From contig CM062379.1 of the NCBI GenBank assembly GCA_031310005.1, positions 992,001 to 1,056,000 of the forward strand: a stretch of 64,000 nucleotides of DNA, given 5' to 3'. Positions 34,288 through 44,782 of this stretch are shown here, piece by piece. A program made the position numbers and the translations under genes. The notes beneath the pieces were generated by a model. The model had not been told where the DNA came from. It searched no databases and was given only the letters and a program-made list of their open reading frames with translations. This stretch comes from Dactylellina haptotyla (Eukaryota > Ascomycota > Orbiliomycetes > Orbiliales > Orbiliaceae). Every line of letters starts with the position of its first letter. Position 1 is the stretch's first letter.

Positions 34288-34919
34288 ATGGTTAACCCAG
34301 GCTCTCAGTACTTCATTGTCAACAAGGACACCAACACCGTTCTTGATTGTAATGAGGGTAACGGCTGGGTTCGCGCATGGCGTCAAAAAGGTGGTGATAA
34401 TCAAAAGGTACGTCAGAAGTAATCTGGTACTGAGCGCCAACCCACGCGAGCGTTCAGGATTGATCAATTGAAATTCTTACGGTGTGCTAACATTTTATCA
34501 TTATACAAGTGGATAATCGACCGAAGCGGACCCGGCCAGCCATGGCATTTTAGAAACGTAGCGACAGGGAAATTTCTCTTTCGAGACGACGAGAACAGTG
34601 AAGGTGCTCTCAGGGTTGATGATCAGGAACACCTTTGGCATGTCAGCGGCAATGATGAGGATGGCTTCCGGTAGGTTTTTCGAACATCAGGCTCTTGAGA
34701 AAATATTCTAATAGACACGATAGTCTTGAAGTTCCTTATAGGGGGGATGATGGATTGTTCCTTGATATCAAGGATGCCAACAGAGATAACGATGCCATTG
34801 TTCTTCTCTATGGGAGGAAAGGAGACAACCAAGTTTGGTATTTCCGCGAAGGTAAGATCTCCTAGACGCGGGTTCAGATTTACCATCAATAATTCTAATT
34901 TGGTTCGTTCTTAGCTTAA
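34288..34919 (+). CDS. Small ricin-B-type beta-trefoil lectin
   Basis: Four exons (34288-34407, 34510-34670, 34715-34851, 34915-34919) encode 140 aa. The start is MVNPGSQYFIVNKDTNTVLD. The ricin-B signature (QxW-type) appears after splicing as GGDNQKWIIDRSG and near the end as KGDNQVWYFREA. Intermediate copies are PGQPWHFRNV and EHLWHVSGND. The single beta-trefoil has no signal peptide, as in fungal cytoplasmic lectins of the fruiting-body defence type. Such lectins bind glycans and several are toxic to nematodes or insects; whether this one is toxic is unknown. Mycocypin-like protease inhibitors share the fold and are an alternative. The last exon holds only two bases of the final alanine codon plus the stop. 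Confidence 0.82.
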
Positions 34920-35438
34920 ATCCTCGAAAAGTCGGAAGTGATGGGATTGATAACTGAATTTACTGCTGTGATCATCGTATTTACTACCGATTCGCTAAAT
35001 TCTCAAAACTCTGTCACCCGCAATTTAAGAGTACCAACTAGTGACTTGAATATATATATCCTCTCAGATGTAACTATCTAAAGAATATATACACAAATCA
35101 CAGTATATATAAAGACCGCTGCGGAAATATCTTAGATGTATATGTGTGTGCTTTTATATGCCCTAGCTAGCAAATTAGATACAAAATCTAGTTTCTTTCG
35201 CAAAATTAACGAGCACTGTGACATCGAGGCTAAATCTGAAAAGAGATCAGTATGTACTTGGAAACATATGCACAAGTATTTGCATTCCAATACTTGGGAG
35301 CTTGAAAACTATACAGTAAACTAACTACACGCGCGTTTAATGCAACGACCTAATATGCCATCCCGGATCCGATACTCTCTATTTATGTAACCGAAAGGAT
35401 TTGCATCCTACATGTATGTGACCTCAATTTGACAAAAT
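34920..35438. other. Intergenic, convergent lectin / methyltransferase
   Basis: 3' flanks of the convergent lectin and methyltransferase genes. AT-rich; no gene or repeat seen. Confidence 0.6.
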
Positions 35439-36314
35439 CTACAAACGAGTCACCACGAATCGCAGCGCAAGAATCGTCTCGCCTTTAGCCACAATACTCA
35501 ATTGGTGTTTCTCAGGATCGATGTTCATGACGATCTCGGAAACTTCCACATTCCATTTTCCATCTCCGACTTTGGTCCAAAATTCCTTGAACGTCTCGAT
35601 ATTGTGTCTGAATATCCCCACGGACAACTTACTGTTCCAACCTTCAGTCTCGGTCCTGGGCGCCAATACCCCAGCTTCCCTAACTCCGACCTGAGTACCC
35701 GTGATAATCGCCCCGGGCTCCGCCTTGAGCAACTTGTCAAGCCTACCGGCAACAATCAATTGCTTCTCCATAGTAAACAAGTGCAGCATCGCGCTGACGT
35801 GGATGATATCGACACGTCCGTGGTACGGAGTAAGATCGTTATCCTCGTCAAAGATACTTCCCGTGATGAACGTCGTCTTCAACGGGTTCTCTGTCTCCGG
35901 ACCATCGCGCCAGAGACCGTACCCGGCTTGGATGAACTCCGGGTGGAGCTCGAATCCGACAATGTTTGCTGGATCCGCGCCGTCGGCGACTAAGGCGCGG
36001 ATATCCTGGCCTAATCCGCAGCCTACGTCCATCAGCAAGGCGGATGAGGGCGCTTTGAGTTTGGGGATGATGACAGATTGATAGACAGACGAATCTGGTA
36101 TGGTTGCGTAAACGAACAGGCATAGATGGATACATGGGTAAGGGTAGGCTGCGTATGCTTCTTTTCTGTACTTTATGATGTGGTCGTTGAGTCTGGAGTC
36201 GTTAGGTTCGTCGGGGCTGGCGACGAGCGACTGCACTGGTGGGTAACGCGAGAAGAGTTTCTTAGCAGCCCCCAAGATTCGCTCGGGGACGACGCCACCG
36301 ATAGAGTCTGTCAT
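35439..36314 (-). CDS. SAM-dependent class I methyltransferase
   Basis: A single exon for 291 aa. Motif I is LLMDVGCGLGQDIRALV (residues ~92-108). It is followed by an acidic residue ending strand 2 in NIVGFELHPEFIQAGY, and by VDIIHVSAMLHLF as the motif IV/V region. The N-terminus (~85 aa) with YRKEAYAAYPYPCIH resembles the Williams-Beuren/TdiE-like and LaeA-adjacent methyltransferases common in fungal secondary-metabolite loci. No synthase gene lies in the window, so cluster membership is not supported. The acceptor (small molecule or protein) is unknown. Confidence 0.88.
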   Translation of the reverse strand: MTDSIGGVVPERILGAAKKLFSRYPPVQSLVASPDEPNDSRLNDHIIKYRKEAYAAYPYPCIHLCLFVYATIPDSSVYQSVIIPKLKAPSSALLMDVGCGLGQDIRALVADGADPANIVGFELHPEFIQAGYGLWRDGPETENPLKTTFITGSIFDEDNDLTPYHGRVDIIHVSAMLHLFTMEKQLIVAGRLDKLLKAEPGAIITGTQVGVREAGVLAPRTETEGWNSKLSVGIFRHNIETFKEFWTKVGDGKWNVEVSEIVMNIDPEKHQLSIVAKGETILALRFVVTRL

Positions 36315-37798
36315 TTTGGCTTCTAGTAAAATATTTGAAGGGTATGAAAATATTTGGTGGTTGAAGTGTCTGAGGAAGACTTGGAGCGATTGAGAGGATC
36401 GATTGATACTTTGCAGAGTAGAGTCGTGGCCACGAGGGGTTATATTTATCCCATGTTAACGTTATTATAATATAGCTCGATATAGATATACAGGAGGGAC
36501 AAATATATCCGGCGCTGAATTAAAGCCCGTATTCACCGACATGAATATAGTATTTACACCATAACCAGCGAACCTCGGCTTCGTTGACTCACAAATGTGG
36601 GTTTCGGTTGGTTGTGCTTTGACCGACCCCGCAGCTGCGCGGCTGCGGACTGAGTACTCAATCATTGGATTCAAACGGAAGAAGTGCCGCCGTGCAAACT
36701 GGTAAGTAGAAAGAGAAAATTTAAACCGTCCAATCTTCGTATGTGACCATAAAGATGTCATTTGGATGCCTGAAGTAATCGCAAGATTGATATCAAACTT
36801 CAATAGCTTGCTCTTGCCTCCATTCACTCCTAATATACAATATATTACCAGTTGCCCATCTGATAAACGCCGTAGTTTTGCGAGTTTTTAAAAGCACGGT
36901 AAGAATTTGGGAATCAGACGCGCGTTTTTACCCCGGCTTGTAACGTGTAACAATTCAAAAAGACAAAATGTGTTGTGCCACAGTCGACGATTTCCTAAAG
37001 TGAAGCACTCCAACATGGACCAAGACTACTTGGCGAAACCTTGGTAGGATTACGTAACATGCGATCTCTATGCACGGCTGTGACATCTTGAATAGTTGGC
37101 TTCGTTTAAGGATTCGGAGCTGGTATTATCCGAGAGTATCTTAATATATCATCGGGGCCTCCGGAATACCGATACACCGTTGTCTGGGACGGGGATCACG
37201 GTTGAATTCCTCATGTAGCTCGTAGGGGCCGATTGGTTATGATAGCTAGAAAGAACTTAGAGTCATCTGAGGGAATAGGCTTATAGTACGCAAAGGTGTA
37301 TACCAGACTATTTATAGAGGCCTCTCGCATCTTGAATCTCAAGATTGTGGCGCCACCTAGCGTAATGTTTGCAGTGGCGCAAGGTTTACCTTTTATATAT
37401 TCCGACAATCAGTTTGAGAAATGTATTATAAGTCGTATGTGAAATCGGACAAGGTTGCAGAGTACGGTAGGGGCGCCATCACAGTCAAGTTACGATTTTT
37501 CCATTCGGACACCCAGAGCCCCCTAACACCTCACAGAAGAACTGGTGCTTAGACTAGAAATCCGAGTCATGGAATTCAATAGCGTACTTATCTAACAGTA
37601 ACTCGCGGTATGTTGTGTTGTTCCAACTTGGTCGACCTGGCTCGGTTCCGTAGCAAGTAGCGAGAAGAGCGAACTAACCAAACGCTATCAGAAATTTCGA
37701 CGACACTCAACACAATCCCGCTAAATTTTTTTCCGTCCTTACCTTCTTCTCACCGTCTTCCCCCCCTCCCCCATCGACCTACACCAATTGAAACTCCG
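36315..37798. other. Intergenic, methyltransferase to bL12m
   Basis: Divergent upstream region of the methyltransferase and of the bL12m gene. Small reverse frames at 36465-36827 and 37211-37408 have no domain. A CT-rich tract (37725-37775) precedes the bL12m start and is likely its leader. Confidence 0.6.
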
Positions 37799-38470
37799 AT
37801 GACGGCGGCACCGATACTCCGACGCTCCCTCGCAAGAGCGGCAGCTTCTGTTTCGATATACTCCTCCACACGGCCACTCATCCACATCGTACGAAAATCA
37901 TGCCCGCAGCACCAGCGACGGTGGGACTCGACATCTGCTGCCGGCGCCGGCGCCGCGAACCCGAAGCTCGTACAGATCGTTGATCAGATTTCCACCCTGA
38001 CACTGCTGGAGACCGCTGATCTCGTCGGGTTATTAAAAGTATTTCCTTTTTCCTTCTCATTGTTCAATTGCTTGCGTGCTTATCTTACTTGCACGCCATA
38101 TCCAAATCCTGATCCCTAACCATTATTTCTGTTGGAAAAATAGGAACGACTAAACATCCCGGATTCCCTTCTCGCCGCCCCCGCCGCCCCAGCAGGTGCA
38201 GCCCCAGCCGCTGCTGTCGCGCCAGTAGAGGAAGAAGCTGCCGCTGCCGAAGAAAAGACCTTGTTCAACGTTAAACTCGCCTCGTTCGATGCCGCCGCTA
38301 AAGCCAAGGTCATCAAGGAAGTCAAGGCGCTCCTCGGCCTGTCGTTGGTCGACTCGAAGAAGTTCGTGGAGTCCGCGCCGAAGATGCTGAAGGAAGGGTT
38401 GACCAAGGACGAAGCCGAGAAGATGAAGAAGACCCTAGAGGGATTGGGCGCCAAGATCGATTTGGAATAA
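37799..38470 (+). CDS. mrpl12: Mitochondrial large-subunit ribosomal protein bL12m
   Basis: Two exons (37799-38038, 38144-38470) and a 105-nt intron encode 188 aa. An Arg/Ser-rich mitochondrial presequence (MTAAPILRRSLARAAASVS) leads into the L7/L12 N-terminal dimerisation part (VDQISTLTLLETADLVGLLK). After an Ala/Pro hinge comes the C-terminal domain: FNVKLASFDAAAKAKVIKEV, GLSLVDSKKFVESAPK and LKEGLTKDEAEKMKKTLE. bL12 forms the ribosomal stalk that recruits GTPase factors in mitochondrial translation. The intron joins LLK to ERLNIPDS in phase 0. Confidence 0.95.
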
Positions 38471-39040
38471 AGAGAACGGGTAGACCTGCGGACGATATAG
38501 CGGATAGTCGGGAAGACCACCGTGGAAGGTTTCCCTTATAGACTCGACCCTTGTGATCACGAGGGTTATATATATTACACTGTAAATACGACTCTATTTC
38601 CCCTTGTGTGAGAATATCCTTTCTCCTTTAGTTCTCTCTGTATAATAGTACAATATAAAAAAAAGGAAGATATCACAATGATGGCAAAGGTCCACAAAAA
38701 CGAGAAAGGAAAAAACAAAGCGAAGACGGGAATGCTACTATTATGAGCTATTATACAGGCGATAGAAAAATAAACCTTCGATGCCGGGTATCGGAGCAGA
38801 AGGGGAATACGCGCACCAGACTCCGAGAGTAGACAGGGTAAAAGGTAGAGATAAAGTTAAAGAAACAGAACCAACACGATCTCCCCGACGCCTTAAAACA
38901 TCCGTTAAACGCCAGTTATAAAAATAGAATGAACAGAATAAAAAGTACAAATATAGTATGTATCAGACACCATCGTGCCCTGAGAACCGTACCCGTTTTA
39001 TAGAAAAGCGATTGCCTCTATATCAGATCTTGGGCAGCAA
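38471..39040. other. Intergenic, convergent bL12m / set9
   Basis: 3' flanks of two convergent genes. A/T- and purine-rich, with no coding or repeat signal. Confidence 0.6.
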
Positions 39041-41066
39041 TCAAGCTTCAGCAGCGGGGGTAGGAGTCGTCTCCATCGCCTTCTTCTCCTTCCTCCTCTT
39101 CTTATCCAACTTGCGATTCTCTCGTCTTAGATTCTTCTTGAACACCTCCCTGAGAATATTCTCAACTCTCCATTCTTCGATATATTGTAAATCCCGCTTA
39201 TGTTGCGCTAGATTGACCGATCTCTCCACATCCTCTGGATTCATAATTCGCACTTCATGATCATCAGACTTGAGAATCGTCTTTGGCCACACTAGCCCGT
39301 AAATCTTCGAATGTCGTTCGCATCGTGGACAGCAGCGCGGGATGTGGTTGAGGAAACGGAAGTTATCTTCGTTTTTATAGATGAATGGGACATTGCAATT
39401 CGGATTTTGGCAGGTACATCGCATTTCCATCTTGGGATCGATGAAGGTATTTTCGACGTGGTGGTCCCCGGGGTAACGGATACCTTCTGGCACCTGGGGG
39501 AGGGTAAGCGGATCCGGGTTTATCGGTTTCGAGGCGAATTTGACAACGGGGAACCATTTGTACTTGGCGTTGAGGATTTCCATGTCCGTGTCGGAGTACA
39601 CTGTTAGGTCACTTTCGTATCCGTCGTCTGTGGCTGCGAGTGGTGTGGCAGAAGGATCATCGACGGGGGAGAGAGATGAGTCGGGGGTGCTAGCCAGAGG
39701 ACCCGGTAGGAGGAGATTTAAGGTGCTGGCCTGGTCTGCCTGTATCGCTTCAAGAGAAGGGACAGCGAGGGAAATTTCGCAGATGGCGGCTGGTGTATCC
39801 GCCCCATCGGGTGCTTCGAGCGGTGTTACAACCGGTGTGAGTTCCGTTGTGATTGTTGCGACAAAACTCGGGGCTGGTGGTGAGGTAGCCTTCGGGGAGG
39901 CATCATCACCGACACTCAAGGCCGGAGTCGGGAGGGACTTTCTCGCCCTCTTCTTCGCACGTCCCGCGTAGTCGTCTTCATCTTTGACCTCCTCGTACCC
40001 TCGTTTGCTCGGTGTCATGTTGCTCATATAACCGACGCTCTTGGCCCAGCCGCCCTTCATCTCCTTTTCGCAGCTCTGACACAGGCATTCTGCATTTTTG
40101 AAACCAAAGTAGTCATCCGAGTAGTAGACGGTGATTTCCTCGCCGGGCTCGATCCTCCGCAGGGCAGCAAAGGTTACGGTGCTTTTACTGGCGCTGACGA
40201 ATCGGCAGTTTGGCGAGCAATCATGGTTCACGAATCGGGCGGGACCGAGGAATATCTGGGCACCGGCCTTTCGCGAGGAATGGATGATTGAGAAATCACG
40301 GTTCGAGGCCTCGTTGAACTCTGCTTCTTCCTCTTTGGTCATGGTGACCATGACGCCGGAGAGGTTTCGTATCGAATCGCCCTTTTGGATCTCTGAACGG
40401 GCGAGAACGCTGGCCTCGAGGGTTTTCAGGGTGTATCTGTTTGTCGTGGTGACTTCATAGGCGGTGTCAGGGTGGTAGATCTCGACATAGCGTCTGACGT
40501 GCCTGCTCGTGTGACAATTATTTGGTTAGCCGGGGAGGTTTTTCTCGCTGGTAATATTGTTGTTCGTTGCAACGGTATGTTTCTCGTACTTTACAAAGTC
40601 TGACCGTTCTTCGGGCCTTAGCTTCTGGCAGAATCTCTTGATTCCATCAATCCTGGGTTCGATTGTTAGCCTGTCCGTTGTTGCAATTTCTAGGGGCGTA
40701 TTCTCATTTGTGAAAAGCGTACTCGAGTAGACGGTCGACTGCGGCTTGCACATTTCGTCCGACGCAAACATGGGTGCGGATGATGTCGCCAACTTGCTTG
40801 TCCTTGATAGTCCGGTTCGATTGATATCTCGGGTGGACCTTTCGAATGTTTGTCCAGTAGAATAGCTGTGTGGAATCGTAGATATCAGTACTCTGCGCGG
40901 ACGAGTAATTTTGTGGACGATGTTTTTGTTTTGATCGCGAGAAACCCAATTGGCAACGGAGGGAAGAGAAAAGTACCTTATCGACGAGAACATCTGTGAG
41001 AATGTCGTCAAAACTGGACAGCAGACGGAGAGAAAGCGCGTACGGCTTCTTCGTTTTCGCCGGCAT
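39041..41066 (-). CDS. set9: Histone H4-Lys20 methyltransferase Set9 (SET domain)
   Basis: Four exons (41066-40977, 40865-40723, 40652-40590, 40502-39041) encode 585 aa. The N-terminus LSLRLLSSFDDILTDVLVDK, LFYWTNIRKVHPRYQ and ERSDFVKHVRRYVEIYHPD fit the Suv4-20/Set9 family. The SET core follows: TNRYTLKTLEASVLARSEIQ, RFVNHDCSPNCRF (SAM/active site), EPGEEITVYYSDDYF, and the post-SET cysteines NAECLCQSCEKE. A further Cys cluster (MRCTCQNPNCN, CCPRCERH) lies in the C-terminal half after a low-complexity linker. Set9 methylates histone H4 Lys20, a mark linked to DNA-damage signalling in fission yeast. Introns are 111, 70 and 87 nt, all phase-consistent. Confidence 0.93.
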
Positions 41067-44000
41067 CGTGGGGAGTGTGTAGCGATGGAGGTTGTCGAAG
41101 GAGAGACGGTGGGAGGTTTGGAGGAAGCGAGAGAGCGATTGGGAGAGAAGTTGTGCTGAGCAGATGGGTTGTTGATGTTGTTGCGGATGGGTGGAAATGT
41201 GTTGTTCTTCCCGGCAGGAGACCAATCAGACGGCGGTGTTCAGACGGGCATGTCAACAGGAGCACACCACCTCGACAACCCTCCTTCGATGCCGAATTGC
41301 TAGCAACGACAATGGCGGATGGAGGTTTTCGGAACGGGGAGACACAGCAGTTGGTATCGAAGTGGATGGGCTATTTTGACCTGCAGAGCCTTTGTTACGG
41401 CTAGTGAATTCGGATGTACAGCAAGTTTACGGGTTGTCGAGTTTGGGTTCAGTTGCGGGAAACAGAGGAATTGCTGTTTCGAATTCGCACCAGCGAGAAA
41501 GAAGCGGAAACCCAGATGCTGCAAGTGCGCCAAGCCCGAATACACTCAGAATAACAAAGCCGGTACGCCTTAATACACTCCTACAAGACTACAAGAACAA
41601 TAACGGTAGGAAAAAGAATATGCGCCTATACTTTGGATGTCGACTGAAACTCGGTTATACCAACACTACTTAAAAAGAAAAGCTACATCGAGGCTGGAGG
41701 GAGGGAAAAGGAGGGAAAGGTCGCAACTAATTGGAGGGTGAGGGGGAAGGATGCTTAAAGGCCTGGTTAAACCGTTCCTGATCCATCTCGCACCACATTG
41801 GGTTACCCCAATTCCCACACCATTCGAATATGGTCCTTTAACTAGTCTGAACTCTCTCTCGAGCATCTGCCACAAGCAGGTTTCCTGCGCTGTGCGTAGG
41901 CGCCATGCACTGCAGATGCACATACGCTCTTGTCACAATTGCCCCATGATCGAATATGCATTCTGCAATCGCGGGAAGTTTACTCTCCCTCGCACGCCTC
42001 CTAGCAAAATAGCGCCCCTGCACGGATGAGCAGCCACCATCGACCACCAGCCTTTTGAGGATTGAGCGGAGCGGCTATCTTTTATTTGTTAACTCTAGTT
42101 CCATTATATATATCCGAATTTTAGGTGCATGCGTGTGTGTTTTTTATTTATTATTTTATTTATATATGCACCACCCGGACCTGGTAAGTGAGCTGTCAGA
42201 TCGATATACAATATGACCATCAGGAAAAGAATGAACATGAAGAGCGACGGCTGAGGGATAAATATAACGTGCGAATCAGAGAGCACCAGGTGCTTAGTCT
42301 GGGCGGTCCGTATGCAAAGAGCCGGAATCGATCTGACAGGCACATCTCGATACTGCAAGCCAGACTGTCAACATGTTGACGTTAATTTGAGTGTATGTCT
42401 ATTTTGCTTCTTTTTCTTCACCTTCGCGAAGTATCGTTCTGTGAAAGAAGTTGCCTGTTTGAAAGAGGAACGGTATTCCAGGAGGAGTAAGATGTCTTTG
42501 GGTCTCTTCCCCAGCCTCCCACAAGTCCCCGATGTCTTGGCTCACTAGGGATCTCCGAGTAAGCTGCTGTTGGTGTCGTCGACATGTCTAATAGATCAAA
42601 CCGATATTACGTGGAACTCTTCTGGAATTATATTGCATGCTTGCTTGACACGAGAGACAAATTGCGCAATTGCCTCGTACGGATAAATAAATCTGTTGTG
42701 CACCTGAGCATCCGGGTACCTCTCCGGTACGTGATCACCAACCTTCTTTCACGAAGCTCTTTCGTTCGCAGGACGAGAAGTAGAAGAAGCGGTGGAAGGC
42801 CGCCCGGCCAGTGAAACGAGGGGGGCGGCGTCCACATCGGTTGGCCAAGGGTTTCACTATTCTGGCTGGGACTGCATATCTGCCGCGATTCGGGTCAATC
42901 GGAAAGCACCTGCTCAGAAGAATGCGCATGCGGGGTCTCTCCACCTCGACCAGTAGAAGAATAGGCTGGGGGGCAAGCTAGTCGTAGCTAGTTCGCTAGA
43001 GTTCAGTTAACCCCCCTTCTCGATTCTCTCGTTAGCCCGGCTGATGTCCCGAGTACGAGCTGGGTCCAGATGGACAACATTATTTTCCCGCCTGGGCTTG
43101 GTCCGATTTCGAGCACCAGCGCCCATGCAGCCACGAGCATGTCGAAACATGTCGCTGGGCGGCGGAGCGTCCAGTTCCGGCAGCCGTGTGAGCTGAAGCT
43201 GGGTGTGTATCCAGTTCGCTGGCCAGTAAGAAGCCGTAGACACCGAGAGAGAGAGAGTCGTCCACTTGCTGCATTCGAGGCCGGTATATTTTTATTTTTA
43301 TATCTTTGCTGCTATTTCTGAAGCTAATCTCTGGATACGGACATAGTATCCCCTCCTCATCCTCCTCCTCCCTGACTTGCAATTGATAGCATCTAAAATT
43401 ACACGAGACCAAACGGTACATACAGCCTTAAGTGCATTCCATAAGGTATACTCTCGCTATTGCGGTTTATCTATTGCATTAATTAAATCGCTATCTCTGC
43501 GGCTGGTCCTGCTGACGAGGGTAGCAATAATAACGGCGTCCCCGTTTATTATCTCGACACCCTCTCGCTCTCGCTCCTCCTACTCCCCCTCATCAAACAA
43601 ATATTAATTCGACTGCATTCTGGTCTCTCTCTCTCTCTCGATATATTCAAAATCAACATCTCTGCACCGACCGCATCCTCGCAATCGCATATATAAAGAA
43701 AACGCGCTCGAGACGCAGTCGGTTCGAATCCGGGCGCCGGCACAGCAGCGAAACAGAGGCGAGCTCTAATTCTTTCGGCGCACTGACACGGAGAAACAAC
43801 GTGCGAAACGACAAACGACGTACGACAGGCGACAGCGCAAGTCCCGTTCCAATATTAATATATCACTTACTGCTCCCACTGCAGACAGCTACTAGCTATC
43901 GGAGGAGCCAGCTAGCCCTCGTATCCCGATTCGTATTATTTTGATTATTATTATTCGTCTTATTGTTCCCCGGCCGCGTGTGCCGTACATTCAGCTGGGT

Positions 44001-44782
44001 CGAATCGTGGAGCTGGGAACGTAACCAACCTAATTTGGGCGCTGCAGCTGGCTTACCACCAAAACTAACCTCACCTCCTTTACACCCGCCCCATCCACCT
44101 TGCCATCCTCAACCACCACGACCAGACATCACCTCCACGAGACATCGATCTGGGGTCCCTCGTGTCTACTATCCCTGCCCGCGCCGTCTGTTGCTTGATA
44201 TTTCCAGCGTCGCCTTTCGATTTCCAATCTCACCAGGGAGCCGCCATGCGATTGATTCTGTCCGTTTTCGCCGCCTCCCCTTCGCGACTTTTGGCTTGAT
44301 TTTTATCGCCTTCTTCCCCCGTATCATATCAGACCGCAACTCGTGAGCCGGCCTCCGACACCCTCCACACTCAATCTCCACGCTCGTTCTCCTTCTCCAA
44401 GCGCATCCGGGATTGCAATTACCGCCCTATAGCATCATCCTATTGCTTTACCACTCCTCTGGCATATCTTCGCGATTTTTCCTTTTGGTTTCCATCTCTG
44501 TTCGCTTCAGGCATTGCTTATATCATTTTGACGAATATCACGGCAGCCCAAATATCATTCAACCCGAACAGCTTCCACACCAGTCACAACCTTCAGGGTC
44601 GCCATTTTCATCACTTCTAATTACTCCTCACGGACAGACCCATCTTCACATCTGGTGCCCTCCCCTTTTACCGCTTCGCGCATTATCTCCTAAAGCTATA
44701 TCTTGGTACAACCCCTGGCGACTAGACCCATTGGCATTTCGCAAATCATCTAAAAGAACTGCCATAACGGGCAGCCTACGAA
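41067..44782. other. Long divergent upstream region, set9 / Sec7 gene
   Basis: About 3.7 kb without a supportable gene. (GA)n and (CT)n runs occur at ~43245-43256 and 43623-43640. The stretch 43960-44780 is pyrimidine-rich with many short upstream ATG frames and probably belongs to a long leader of the Sec7 gene. A tRNA B-box-like GGTTCGAATCC at 43721-43731 lacks a matching acceptor stem. A Cys-rich frame near 41319-41573 is not supported. Confidence 0.55.

Noticed and set aside
41319-41573. Cys/Lys-rich 84-codon frame upstream of set9
   Set aside because: No recognisable zinc-finger spacing, no splice partners, no family match.
43700-43745. tRNA B-box-like GGTTCGAATCC
   Set aside because: The putative T-stem has a mismatch and no acceptor-stem partner or D-arm is found 60-110 bases upstream.
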